Below are positions 23,781-31,655 of a stretch of DNA of 34,157 nt, in pieces; the stretch's first letter is position 1, and every line of letters begins with the position of its first letter. The DNA is taken from assembly GCA_003243975.1 (NCBI GenBank), contig QHBJ01000028.1, forward strand, positions 1 to 34,157, in the 5' to 3' direction. Position numbers and translations under genes: made by a program. Below the pieces are notes generated by a model that was not told the origin of the DNA, did no database searches, and worked only from the letters and a program-made list of their open reading frames with translations. The DNA comes from Candidatus Meridianibacter frigidus (GTDB lineage Bacteria; Vulcanimicrobiota; Vulcanimicrobiia; Vulcanimicrobiales; Vulcanimicrobiaceae).

Positions 23781-24239
23781 TTGCGGGGGCTTTTTTGGGT
23801 ATTTCCCTTCGGGCTGGCAATGGCTGCCGGAACGTTGTGGAGCGATGGACTTGGCGCTTTCGCATGGGTGACGGCCATAACCATTGCGATGCTGGCTGTC
23901 TTGGCTTGGTACATGGTGGAGTTGCCGCCAGTCGGGCCCCTTAGCAGGAAGAAGGTTGTCGGTACGACGCTCGGCTTGTTAATCTGCGCGGCTGCTTTGG
24001 CGATCTTTCCCTACTATAGATATGTTTATATTCCAACGGCTAGTACCATCGTCCGTGTTGATCGCCTCACCGGGCAGGTATGCCCGTTCCCACTTCAATC
24101 GTGCCCCTTAGCTCCCAAAGACCCGGCGATGAGCTACGACCCGAAAACGCGCAGGTGGGCATATTGTCAAATAAAAACGGCCAAGCCCAAGAGGCCGACG
24201 ACGGGCCTCTTTTCGAGGAGTGAGCGCTCGGCCGCGTGA
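23781..24239 (+). CDS. small three-TM membrane protein, unknown function (start uncertain)
   Basis: Up to 152 residues. There are three hydrophobic segments (WVFPFGLAMAAGTLW, WVTAITIAMLAVLAWYMV, VVGTTLGLLICAAALAIF), then a short polar tail with IVRVDRLTGQVCPFP, a pattern common in small bacterial membrane proteins. TTG at 23781 has no ribosome-binding site; ATG at 23820 would cut the first helix. A frame opened by TTG at 23771 (preceded by GGGGAAAA) reads ISIAGAF and would join this one if the six-T run at 23791-23796 had one T fewer, so a frameshift is possible. The last codons overlap a terminator hairpin. The base composition is less GC-rich than the flanks. Confidence 0.5.
   Translation: MRGLFWVFPFGLAMAAGTLWSDGLGAFAWVTAITIAMLAVLAWYMVELPPVGPLSRKKVVGTTLGLLICAAALAIFPYYRYVYIPTASTIVRVDRLTGQVCPFPLQSCPLAPKDPAMSYDPKTRRWAYCQIKTAKPKRPTTGLFSRSERSAA
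24189..24214 (+). terminator. rho-independent terminator
   Basis: AAGAGGCC (24189-24196) pairs with GGCCTCTT (24204-24211) around a 7-base loop, followed by a short T run, with an A-rich stretch upstream. It points in the plus direction and separates the small membrane-protein gene from prs. It lies inside the last codons of that ORF as called. Confidence 0.7.
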
Positions 24240-24279
24240 ATGAGGCCATCCCTTCCACTTGCATCCCGGAGAGCACTCG

Positions 24280-25296
24280 TTGAGCCACAACCCGTTACTC
24301 TTCAGCGGTAATTCGAACCCGCAACTGGCCGAAGAGATCGCCAAGCGCCTGAAGCTGCACCTCGGCAAGGCGCTGGTTTCGAAGTTCCGGAACGAGGAGT
24401 GCCGCGTCGAGATCAGCGAGAACGTGCGCGGCTCCGAGGTCTTCGTCGTGCAATCCACGTGTAAAGCCCCCAACGGCAATAGCGTCAACGATTCCATCAT
24501 CGAGCTACTGCTGATGATCGATGCTCTGCGCCGGGCGAGCGCCGCGCGCATTACGGCGGTTATCCCGTACTACGGGTACGCAAAGCAAGACAAGAAGACC
24601 AAAGGGCGCGAGCCGATCTCCGCCAAGGTGATCGCCAACCTGCTTAAGGGCGCCGGTGCCAAGCGCATGGTAACGCTGGACTTGCACGCCGCGCAGATAC
24701 AGGGCTTTTTCGACGGCCCGGTCGATAATTTGATGGCGATGCCCACGCTCTGCAACTATTTGAAGAATGAAGGTCTGCGAGACGATCGCATCGTGGTCGT
24801 GTCCCCGGACGCGGGGGGCGTGCATCGCGCCGAGATTTTTGCCAAACGTTTGGGCAGTTCATTGGCCATCGTCTTTAAGCGCCGCCCCGAGCCCGACGTT
24901 TCGGAAGTTACCGACATCGTGGGTGAAGTGAAGGGCAAGATTGCGGTGGTGGTCGATGACATGATCTCCACCGGCGGCACCCTGGCAAAGGCAGCCGAGG
25001 CGATTATCGACCGCGGAGCGACCCAAGTCTATACCGTCGCAACGCACGGCATTTTTGCGGGCGACGCCATTCAGGTCTTGGAGCAGTCCAAAATCGAAAA
25101 GGTCATCGTCACCAACACGATTCCATTTCCGGAGATCGAGAACCACCCCAAATTTGCCGTGCTCTCGATCGCTCAAATACTGGCGGATGCCATCGGCCGC
25201 ATCACGACCAACCGTTCCATTTCTGAACTCTTTAGCGAAGACGACGAAAAGAAAACCGAAGCGCTGACTGTCCCGGCAACCCCGGTTCCGGCATAG
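24280..25296 (+). CDS. prs: ribose-phosphate pyrophosphokinase (PRPP synthetase)
   Basis: Makes PRPP from ribose 5-phosphate and ATP for nucleotide, His and Trp synthesis. It is 338 residues. NDSIIELLLMIDALRRASA and PYYGYAKQDKK are typical N-terminal blocks. LDLHAAQIQGFFDGPVDNL is the metal/ATP region, VVVSPDAGGVHRAEIFAKRL follows, and VVVDDMISTGGTL is the PRPP-binding loop. The start is TTG at 24280, chosen because GGAGAG (24268-24273) sits 6 bp upstream; an earlier in-frame TTG at 24259 would put that site inside the gene. It has an acidic, Pro-rich C-terminal extension (SEDDEKKTEALTVPATPVPA). First gene of a plus-strand run into rplY and pth. Confidence 0.96.
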   Translation: MSHNPLLFSGNSNPQLAEEIAKRLKLHLGKALVSKFRNEECRVEISENVRGSEVFVVQSTCKAPNGNSVNDSIIELLLMIDALRRASAARITAVIPYYGYAKQDKKTKGREPISAKVIANLLKGAGAKRMVTLDLHAAQIQGFFDGPVDNLMAMPTLCNYLKNEGLRDDRIVVVSPDAGGVHRAEIFAKRLGSSLAIVFKRRPEPDVSEVTDIVGEVKGKIAVVVDDMISTGGTLAKAAEAIIDRGATQVYTVATHGIFAGDAIQVLEQSKIEKVIVTNTIPFPEIENHPKFAVLSIAQILADAIGRITTNRSISELFSEDDEKKTEALTVPATPVPA

Positions 25297-25312
25297 CAGC
25301 AAAGGAGACAAC

Positions 25313-25975
25313 GTGGCCACCAAAGATCATCGCCTCGCCATCGAAACGCGCGAGGGAATCGGCACGACCAAAGCGCACGCGCTTCGCAGCGCCGGCAAGA
25401 TTCCCGCCATTCTGTACGGCCACGGCTCGCAAACGCAGCACGTTGCCTTCGAAGCCAAGGCATTCGAGGAGCTGCTGCACCACGGCGCGCGCAACGCGCT
25501 CATCACGCTAACCATGAGCGGCAAGAACAGCGATACGGCGTTGGTGCGCGATATCCAACGCGATCCCGTCACGCGCAAGGTCATTCACGCCGACCTGCAA
25601 CGCGTCTCGGCCACCGAGGAAGTAACGACCAAACTTCCCGTAGTCACGGTCGGCAGCGCCTTGGGCGTTCGCGAATTTGGCGGAGTGCTCGACGTCATTC
25701 TGCATGAGCTCGAGGTCGCGGGCCCGGCAAACAAACTTCCCGGCGAGATTGAAATCGACGTAACCGAACTTGGAATTCACGATCACATCAATGCCGCCGA
25801 TATCAAACTGCCGCAAGACTTCAAGATGGTAACGCCGCCCGAAACGGTGGTCGTGGCCGTCGAGCCATCCAAGACAGCAGCACAGGTTGAGGAGGCCGCT
25901 ACCGTCCCGGTCGAGCAGGCCGAGCCCGAAATCATCGGCGAGAAACCGGAAGAGCCCGCCGAAACGGCTTCCTAG
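25313..25975 (+). CDS. rplY: 50S ribosomal protein L25, CTC/TL5 form
   Basis: Binds 5S rRNA in the large subunit. It is 220 residues. The N-terminal L25 domain (about 1-95) contains RSAGKIPAILYG and VRDIQRDPVTRKVIHADLQRV. The C-terminal TL5 beta domain (about 100-190) has GGVLDVILHELEVAGPANKLP. An acidic Glu/Pro-rich tail follows. The start is GTG at 25313 with a strong AAAGGAG site. The TAG at 25973-25975 is followed without any further stop, in the same frame, by pth. The prs-rplY-pth order is widespread in bacteria. Confidence 0.96.
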   Translation: MATKDHRLAIETREGIGTTKAHALRSAGKIPAILYGHGSQTQHVAFEAKAFEELLHHGARNALITLTMSGKNSDTALVRDIQRDPVTRKVIHADLQRVSATEEVTTKLPVVTVGSALGVREFGGVLDVILHELEVAGPANKLPGEIEIDVTELGIHDHINAADIKLPQDFKMVTPPETVVVAVEPSKTAAQVEEAATVPVEQAEPEIIGEKPEEPAETAS

Positions 25976-26569
25976 CTGTTCAAAAGAAACCCGCCGGCGC
26001 AAGACGCAACCCGTCTTGTTGCCGGCTTGGGAAATCCCGGAAACGAGTACGCGCAAACCCGGCACAATGTCGGGTTTATGGTTGTCGACGAATTGGCCAA
26101 ACGTTGGCACCTTACCGCGTGGAAGAGCAAGCACGATGCGCAACAGGCGATGTTCGCTCCGCAACGGGCACTCCTCGTCAAGCCGACCAAGTTTATGAAC
26201 AGCAGCGGCATTCCGATCAAGTTGATCGCTCATTTCTACCGTATCGAGCCGGCCGGCATCTTGGTCATTACGGACGATGTGGATCTGCCCTTCGGGCGCC
26301 TGCGCATGCGACCGGGCGGCGGACACGGCGGGCATAACGGCTTGCGCTCGGTCATCGCGATGCTGGACGAAGACTTTCCACGTCTGCGCGTCGGAATCGG
26401 GCGCCCCGAATATGAAACGGTGGATCACGTATTGACCACCTTCAATGGGCCGGAGCGCGCGAAACTTCAGGAGATCATCGATGCCGCGGCCGACGGCGCG
26501 GAGCGCTGGCTTGCCAGCGGAATCGAATTGGCAATGAATTTCGTTAATAAGAAAGAACAGTCGCAATAG
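25976..26569 (+). CDS. pth: peptidyl-tRNA hydrolase (non-canonical start)
   Basis: Releases peptides from prematurely dropped peptidyl-tRNA. Family marks are GLGNPGNEY with the substrate-binding Asn, TRHNVGF with catalytic His, KPTKFMNSSG, ITDDVDLPFGRLRMRPGGGHGGHNGL, and RVGIGRP. The start is unusual. The only NTG codon after the family's first strand begins is TTG at 26027, at the Leu of GLGNPG, which would delete strand beta-1. Yet RLVAGLGNPG is encoded in frame just before it, and the frame is open back to CTG at 25976, directly after the rplY TAG. I give the CTG start. Alternatives are the TTG, TAG readthrough from rplY, or a base error. No Shine-Dalgarno is seen at either site. Confidence 0.88.
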   Translation: MFKRNPPAQDATRLVAGLGNPGNEYAQTRHNVGFMVVDELAKRWHLTAWKSKHDAQQAMFAPQRALLVKPTKFMNSSGIPIKLIAHFYRIEPAGILVITDDVDLPFGRLRMRPGGGHGGHNGLRSVIAMLDEDFPRLRVGIGRPEYETVDHVLTTFNGPERAKLQEIIDAAADGAERWLASGIELAMNFVNKKEQSQ

Positions 26570-26589
26570 CGTTGTAGCAAGGAGATCGC

Positions 26590-27252
26590 TTGAGCGCATT
26601 TGCCGGCAAAGCATTCGTGGTCCGGCTCGACGAGACGAGCGCGGGAGATCGTAGCACTCTTATCTCCGACTTGACTTTCCTAGTCGAACATCAAGTCTAC
26701 CCCATTGTCATCGCACCCAACGCGGATGCAGCTCGCGCATTGGTGCGGACCATCAATCGTTCCGGGAATTCGGCAGTCGGGCTCTCCGGAGCAGATGCGG
26801 CGATGCTGCCTGGCGCCGCCAACGGCCTGGGTAACGTCCAGGCGGGGATACTGCATACCCTCATGGGGGGCGGCTATATCCCGGTGGTGGAACCCACGAC
26901 CTTCAGCGCGTTCGGCGATGATGTGGCAGTAGCAGCCGACGACGTAGCGCAGGCCATCGCCAGCGCAACCGACGCTGTTCGGGCGATCTTCTTTCACGCG
27001 CTCGGCGGCGTGCCGGATCCCCACACCGCGCAGTTAATTTCGGAACTCACCGCCGCCGAAGCACTGGACATCGCCGAACAGGCGAACGTCCCTATCGATC
27101 TGCGCACCGCCATTCGCGCCGCCGCCCTCGGGGTTCGCTCGGGTGTGGGCGCGGCGCAAATTGTCGACGGCCGCGTCGCTCACGCCACCATCGTCGAATT
27201 GTTGACGACGAGACATCTGGGCACGCAAGTAACGGGCGGCGTCTATTTTTGA
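26590..27252 (+). CDS. acetylglutamate-kinase-like (ArgB/AAK fold) protein, degenerate
   Basis: Residues 51-220 follow acetylglutamate kinase closely: LVRTINRSGNSAVGLSGADA, ILHTLMGGGYIPVVEP, a LISELTAAEAL block, VRSGVGAAQIVDGR and HATIVELLTTRHLGTQV. The catalytic N-terminus is lost: the KxGG strand is VRLDETSAG, the substrate HGGG loop is IAPNAD, and the lysine before the C-terminal helix (GMIPKV in ArgB) is replaced (PIDLRTAI). It is 220 residues against the usual 260-300. It is probably not a normal kinase; it could bind an amino acid or nucleotide as a sensor, or phosphorylate something else. The TTG start at 26590 has a good AAGGAG site, so it appears translated. It lies downstream of pth, away from any arg gene in the window. 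Confidence 0.7.
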   Translation: MSAFAGKAFVVRLDETSAGDRSTLISDLTFLVEHQVYPIVIAPNADAARALVRTINRSGNSAVGLSGADAAMLPGAANGLGNVQAGILHTLMGGGYIPVVEPTTFSAFGDDVAVAADDVAQAIASATDAVRAIFFHALGGVPDPHTAQLISELTAAEALDIAEQANVPIDLRTAIRAAALGVRSGVGAAQIVDGRVAHATIVELLTTRHLGTQVTGGVYF

Positions 27253-27265
27253 AGGAGCTAAGGTG

Positions 27266-28066
27266 ATGACGACACGTGCCGCGATCTGCGCAGCGATTTT
27301 CGTTTTGAGTACCACATCCGTGGCGCAAGCACAAGACGCCACCACGGCGCCCGTTACGGCGGCCGGTTTTACGGCTCAGGGGACCCTTGTGGCGCAAGCA
27401 ACACTCTCGGGGACACCGGTCAATATCGGCAGCGATATAACGCTGATGAGCCGTGGGAATGACTTGCGGCTCGATATTTTGCGACTCGGGGTGCCGGGAA
27501 CAGACGCTGCAATGAACGCCCTAGTTCAGCAATTCCTACCCCACGGCGGTCTCACACTTGTGGTCAATCACGAGAACAATAGCATGACGGTCTGGTCCAA
27601 CGAGCGGAAGACGTACTTTACGTTCGACTCGGGAAAGAGTTCGCCGGCCTCTTCGTCGGGAACGATGACCGCGGCTCAAAATGGACCCGCGGGATCGGTT
27701 TTGCAACTGCTTGAAATTGGTAAAGAGTTTCGCGATCTCAGCGCTTTCAATGCATCGTTCGCGCTCGTCGGGCATCAGAGTCTCTCCGGACATACCGTTT
27801 CGGTCGTACGCTATAGCTACGCCCGCCAAAAGCGCGGCCAGAAATCGCAAGCCGTAACCGGGGACGCCTATTTCGCAGATGACTTGCAAGGGTTCCCGGT
27901 CCGCTTGAGCGGAGCGGTCAAGGGTTCATTCGACGGACGTTTTCAACTCGATCTTCGAAACATCGCCACGACTGCGCCTGACCCCTCAAGCTTTGAAATT
28001 CCGGCCGGATACTCGCGCGCCGCGGATCCTTCCGGCGTTTTCGGAGTTTCAATCCCCAACGGCTAA
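27266..28066 (+). CDS. predicted exported protein, unknown function
   Basis: 266 residues. It has a clear Sec signal peptide (MTTRAAICAAIFVLSTTSVAQAQ), with a likely signal peptidase I cut after AQA. The mature part is beta-rich: alternating strands such as GSDITLMSRGNDLRLDILRLG and GLTLVVNHENNSMTVWSN, then GDAYFADDLQGFPVRL. This suggests a LolA/outer-membrane-lipoprotein-sorting-like or DUF4412-like fold, but I do not recognise a specific family. The start is ATG at 27266, with GAAGGAG 8 bp upstream; an adjacent GTG at 27263 is an alternative. Last gene of the prs run, ending 13 bp from the convergent M48 gene. Confidence 0.75.
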   Translation: MTTRAAICAAIFVLSTTSVAQAQDATTAPVTAAGFTAQGTLVAQATLSGTPVNIGSDITLMSRGNDLRLDILRLGVPGTDAAMNALVQQFLPHGGLTLVVNHENNSMTVWSNERKTYFTFDSGKSSPASSSGTMTAAQNGPAGSVLQLLEIGKEFRDLSAFNASFALVGHQSLSGHTVSVVRYSYARQKRGQKSQAVTGDAYFADDLQGFPVRLSGAVKGSFDGRFQLDLRNIATTAPDPSSFEIPAGYSRAADPSGVFGVSIPNG

Positions 28067-28079
28067 CAATCGAACCCGC

Positions 28080-29339
28080 TCAAGGACAGGGGTTGGCTTG
28101 GCCGTTCATGACGCTTATGCGCGTTCCCAGCGGTGGATGGCTGTACCACCATATGCGTGCTAACCGCCCCGGACACAACAACGCGAGATCCTCGTCGGCA
28201 AAACGCACGAAGGTGCGCGCACCCGCAACTTTGTCGGCGGTCAAATGTAGACCGTAGGCGTCAGCAGCCGATTCCACAATGCGCGAATATCCGTTTGTAA
28301 CGGGCAAGAGGACAACATACAATACGGCCAGCAGTGCGGCAACCAGGGCGATGCGCGAGAGCGGGTCGTCATCGCGGCGAAACCCCAGGCGGTCGGCCAT
28401 CAGGACGGCCAAGGCGGCCGCAAAGATGAACATGACCGACGCAAAGATCGAACCCTTGAACGTATCGCGGTGAACGTCGTGTCCCAGTTCGTGCGCCACC
28501 ACAAAAACGATTTCATCGGGCGTGGCGCTGGAGAGCAACGTATCCCCGATCACGATGCGTTTGCTCGGGCCGATGCCGACCACGTAGGCGTTCCCCGCTT
28601 TGGTCCGGCGCGAGAGGTCGCTGACGTAAATCGGAAGTTCGCCTTCACCGGCGCGTCTGGCCAGCGCGCGGATCCGGATGCTTAAGTCGCCGGTGCGCGG
28701 CAACGGTGCGAAGTGATTGAATAGCGGCTCGACCACAATCGGATAAAGGTACGAGAGAAAGAACGTAACGCCGAATATACCCGCGACCACCCACGCCCAC
28801 CACCAGTGCGTGCGGTCCACCAGCCAGAGCACTACAGCCACGCACACGCCTACGACCAGTGCCTCCAATGCGGTTGCGATCATGACGTCGCGAATCCAGT
28901 TTCCAAAACTTTCCGTCGAGAGTCCCATGATGCGCAGCACGCGGTAGTCGTAAAACGACGGCAATAGGGTTGCGGCCGTAACGGCCCCCACCAAGAAAGC
29001 GCCGAAGACAAATCGCACGGGGAATGCCCAGGGCATCATCAAGCGCAAGCGGTCGCGCACGCGCGCTGCCCAGCCCGAGCGCCACAGATACAGCAGAATC
29101 GCGATTTCCAAAAAAACGGAGACAAACCACGCCGGGCGGGTAAGGCGGGTCAGTTGCTGCGCGGCCGCTTGGCGATTCTGGTCGACCAATTGCGCTGGCG
29201 GCCGCGAGAGAAGCGTCGCCGCGGGAATTGCGCTCACCCTGCGATCGATCGCCGAAGGACCCTCTGCGCGAGCCATCTGCGCGGGTACAATCAGCAAGAT
29301 CAACACGCCGAGAAAGAAAATCTTTTTCAATTGCTCCAT
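28080..29339 (-). CDS. M48 family membrane metalloprotease (CAAX protease 1/Ste24-like)
   Basis: 419 residues. There is an N-terminal signal/anchor ([22 protein letters not shown]), then transmembrane segments around [46 protein letters not shown] and [16 protein letters not shown]. The zinc site is HELGH (283-287), with the third ligand Glu356 in [13 protein letters not shown]. Two further membrane helices lie between these. [10 protein letters not shown] near the C-terminus is typical of Ste24/HtpX-type M48 peptidases. Without eukaryotic-type prenylated substrates it is likely a membrane-protein quality-control protease (inference). The ATG overlaps the thyX 3' end by 13 bp. Confidence 0.9.
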   Translation of the reverse strand: MEQLKKIFFLGVLILLIVPAQMARAEGPSAIDRRVSAIPAATLLSRPPAQLVDQNRQAAAQQLTRLTRPAWFVSVFLEIAILLYLWRSGWAARVRDRLRLMMPWAFPVRFVFGAFLVGAVTAATLLPSFYDYRVLRIMGLSTESFGNWIRDVMIATALEALVVGVCVAVVLWLVDRTHWWWAWVVAGIFGVTFFLSYLYPIVVEPLFNHFAPLPRTGDLSIRIRALARRAGEGELPIYVSDLSRRTKAGNAYVVGIGPSKRIVIGDTLLSSATPDEIVFVVAHELGHDVHRDTFKGSIFASVMFIFAAALAVLMADRLGFRRDDDPLSRIALVAALLAVLYVVLLPVTNGYSRIVESAADAYGLHLTADKVAGARTFVRFADEDLALLCPGRLARIWWYSHPPLGTRISVMNGQANPCP

Positions 29340-29953
29340 CCTAGTGCTTGCGCTACATTGGGAAACTGAGCGATGAAGATTTTTTTGGCGGCCAAAGCTA
29401 TTTGGCGGTGCTCGAGTTGAGTCGCCGGGTCGGACCGCAAAGCGATGTAGTGAATCCAGTCCCGAACCGTGCCTTTCATGTAAATGGTCGTGCCGGAGGC
29501 CATCGGCAACAGGAAACGCGCGGATTCCTTAGCGATACCTTTTTGGAGCGCCTCGTCGTAGAGTTGACGAGCGCGGGAAAACAACTGCGACTGCGCCTCG
29601 GCAAACCACTCCCTGGTCTCCGCCGGAAGGTCGTCGTGCGAGGACTGGCGGTTCTTGGCATCCTGGCGGCGCGGATGCACCTCTTCAATGCGCTGCACCT
29701 TTGCATACCTTGCGCTGTACTCTTGGAAATGGAACGATCTGTGTCGAATGATCTGCGCGCTGATGCCGCGCGTGGTTTGAATCTCGATGCACATGTCGGC
29801 CATTTCGAAAACCGACCAGTGTCCGTGCTTGATGCAAAACCCAAGCAGCTTCGCGACATCGGGATTTTCTTGATTTTCGGGGTTGCTCACGCGTGCGCAG
29901 TAACCCATCAGACGTTCGGCTTCCGGCGTCACCCAGATAAGACGGCAGGGCAT
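29327..29953 (-). CDS. thyX: FAD-dependent thymidylate synthase
   Basis: Converts dUMP to dTMP using methylenetetrahydrofolate, FAD and NADPH. It is 208 residues from the ATG at 29953. The ThyX motif RHR-x7-S is [11 protein letters not shown] (residues 70-80), followed by [23 protein letters not shown] and [14 protein letters not shown] match family blocks. The frame is open up to 30037, but [15 protein letters not shown] with [10 protein letters not shown] shortly after aligns with known N-termini, and the extra stretch overlaps the GGDEF remnant. No thyA is visible in the window. Confidence 0.95.
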   Translation of the reverse strand: MPCRLIWVTPEAERLMGYCARVSNPENQENPDVAKLLGFCIKHGHWSVFEMADMCIEIQTTRGISAQIIRHRSFHFQEYSARYAKVQRIEEVHPRRQDAKNRQSSHDDLPAETREWFAEAQSQLFSRARQLYDEALQKGIAKESARFLLPMASGTTIYMKGTVRDWIHYIALRSDPATQLEHRQIALAAKKIFIAQFPNVAQALGWSN

Positions 29954-29967
29954 GAAGGGTTCTTCGT

Positions 29968-30297
29968 CTAGGACGCGGCGGATGCTTCCCTGTTCAATGC
30001 GATGAATGAACCGGCGCCGTACGGGAACGAAACACAACTGCGACCTGCCCGTTTGCTATGGTACATCGCACCGTCCGCAAGCTCTGGGAGCGCGCGTCAT
30101 CGGGATACGCGACAAACGCCGATGCTGGCCGTGATCGGTAAAGCCACCCCGAAGTTCGCTGCAGCCACCGCATCGCACAAGGCCCGGGCGCGCACGATGG
30201 CCGACGACTTGGTCGCGTGGCGAAGAATTGCACAAAACTCATCCCCACCGTTGCGAGCGGCTACATCAACGTGGCCATTCGTGTGTGCGTGGCCATC
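29968..30297 (-). pseudogene. remnant of a GGDEF (diguanylate cyclase) gene
   Basis: Reading the minus strand in the frame of codon 30276-30274 gives HVDVAARNGGDEFCAIL (GGDEF at 30249-30235), then VRARALCDAVAAANFGVALP, ITASIGVC, a TGA at 30099-30097, and in the same frame [18 protein letters not shown] before a TAG at 29970-29968. This is the second half of a GGDEF domain in correct order: active-site loop, helix, SIGV strand and the final AD-x-ALY-x-AK-x-GR-like helix. The first half, including the metal Asp strand and any sensor, is missing, because the intact glmU 3' end lies there. No start codon is in place. The truncation plus one nonsense codon indicate a decayed gene. Confidence 0.8.
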
Positions 30298-31655
30298 TAG
30301 TCCGCAGCAGTTACCGACCCTTTCTCCGGAAGCGGGCGCGCGGGATTCCCGGCAACTCGTTCGCCGGGCGCGACATCCTTGGTTACCACTGAAGATGCGC
30401 CGGTGAGGGCTCCGTCGCCGATGCGCAGTGGCGCGACCAGCGATGTATTCGATCCGATCATGACGTCGCGTCCGATGATCGTTTCATTTTTTTGCTGGCC
30501 GTCGTAGTTGCACGTAATCGTACCGGCTCCGATGTTGGAGTTTTCCCCGACGGTCGCGTCGCCCAGATATGCCAGATGGTTGGCTTTGACGCCGCGGTCG
30601 AGGCGGCTGTTTTTGACCTCCACGAAGTTGCCAATCTTCACTTCTGCCGCTAGCGTCGCATTGTTACGTAAATGGGCAAACGGACCGATTCGGCTCTCGG
30701 CTCCGACTCTGCTATCGGTAATAACGCTCTCGCGAACGATCACGCGCTCCGCTAGCTTGGCATTCGAAAGCCGCGCGCCCGGCCCGAGGACGCAGCCCTC
30801 GCCGATTTGGCTCAACCGCCCGATCGACGTGTTCGGATAGATCACCGTGTCTCGGCCGATGAGCAATTCGGGCTCCAGGTAGGTCCGCTCCGGGTCGACG
30901 ATGGTCACGCCCTCCCGCATGTGCGCCGCGCACAGGCGCGCATTGAGCTCTTTGCGCGCTTGCGCGAGCTCCACCCGGTCATTGATGCCGAGAACGTTCC
31001 GGTAATCTCCCGCATCCACCGGTATCACGCACTTGCCCGAATTCGCTAGCGAAGCAACGGTATCGGTCAAGTAGTACTCGCTCTGTGCGTTGATACTATT
31101 CAACTTTTCAACCGCCCCCCGCAGTGCACTCTCGTCGTACAGGTATACGCCGGCATTCATTTCATCGATCGATTTTTGAGATTCATCGCAATCGCGCTCT
31201 TCGACGATGGCTCGAACGTTGTCGCCGCTGCGTATCACGCGGCCAAAGTTCGAGGGCAGCGGCATGCGTGCAGTCACCATGGCAAGTGCAACGCCGGGGC
31301 GAGCGTCGAACGTTGCGAGGATTCTTGAAAAAATCCCGTCGTCAACCAGCGGCATGTCGCCGTAGGCGATCAGTACCCGTCCAGCCCAGGCCGGGAGCTC
31401 GCGAAGCGCGACTTGTACCGCATGTCCGGTTCCCAGTTGCGGTTCCTGTACGATACCGCGCACCCCGAACTCATTGAGGCACTGCTTCAGTTCGGCGTTG
31501 CCGACCACCGCGATATCCACTACTCCGGCATCGCGCAAAGCTCGAAGCGTGTACCAAAGCATCGGGCGACCGCAGAGTTCATGCAGAACTTTCGGGCGCG
31601 CGCTCTTCATGCGCGTGCCTTTACCCGCCGCCAGCACGATGGCGCGTACGTTCAT
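30297..31655 (-). CDS. glmU: bifunctional UDP-N-acetylglucosamine pyrophosphorylase / glucosamine-1-phosphate N-acetyltransferase
   Basis: Makes UDP-GlcNAc for peptidoglycan and other envelope polymers. It is 452 residues. The N-terminal uridyltransferase domain has LAAGKGTRMKSARPKVLHEL and AYGDMPLVD. The linker leads into a left-handed beta-helix of hexapeptide repeats (SVITDSRVGAESRIGPFAHLR), with catalytic His in KANHLAYLGDA and GAGTITCNYDG. The start is ATG at 31655, overlapping the gltX stop as ATGA. Longer in-frame readings into gltX are not needed. The C-terminus is intact up to the GGDEF remnant. Confidence 0.97.
   Translation of the reverse strand: MNVRAIVLAAGKGTRMKSARPKVLHELCGRPMLWYTLRALRDAGVVDIAVVGNAELKQCLNEFGVRGIVQEPQLGTGHAVQVALRELPAWAGRVLIAYGDMPLVDDGIFSRILATFDARPGVALAMVTARMPLPSNFGRVIRSGDNVRAIVEERDCDESQKSIDEMNAGVYLYDESALRGAVEKLNSINAQSEYYLTDTVASLANSGKCVIPVDAGDYRNVLGINDRVELAQARKELNARLCAAHMREGVTIVDPERTYLEPELLIGRDTVIYPNTSIGRLSQIGEGCVLGPGARLSNAKLAERVIVRESVITDSRVGAESRIGPFAHLRNNATLAAEVKIGNFVEVKNSRLDRGVKANHLAYLGDATVGENSNIGAGTITCNYDGQQKNETIIGRDVMIGSNTSLVAPLRIGDGALTGASSVVTKDVAPGERVAGNPARPLPEKGSVTAAD

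Noticed and set aside
29994-30296. spoVG gene between glmU and the next gene
   Set aside because: spoVG often sits beside glmU, so I checked the minus strand. The residues match the second half of GGDEF, not SpoVG.
30002-30406. 134-codon plus-strand frame between thyX and glmU
   Set aside because: Antisense to the GGDEF remnant and the glmU 3' end; no ribosome-binding site or recognised motif.
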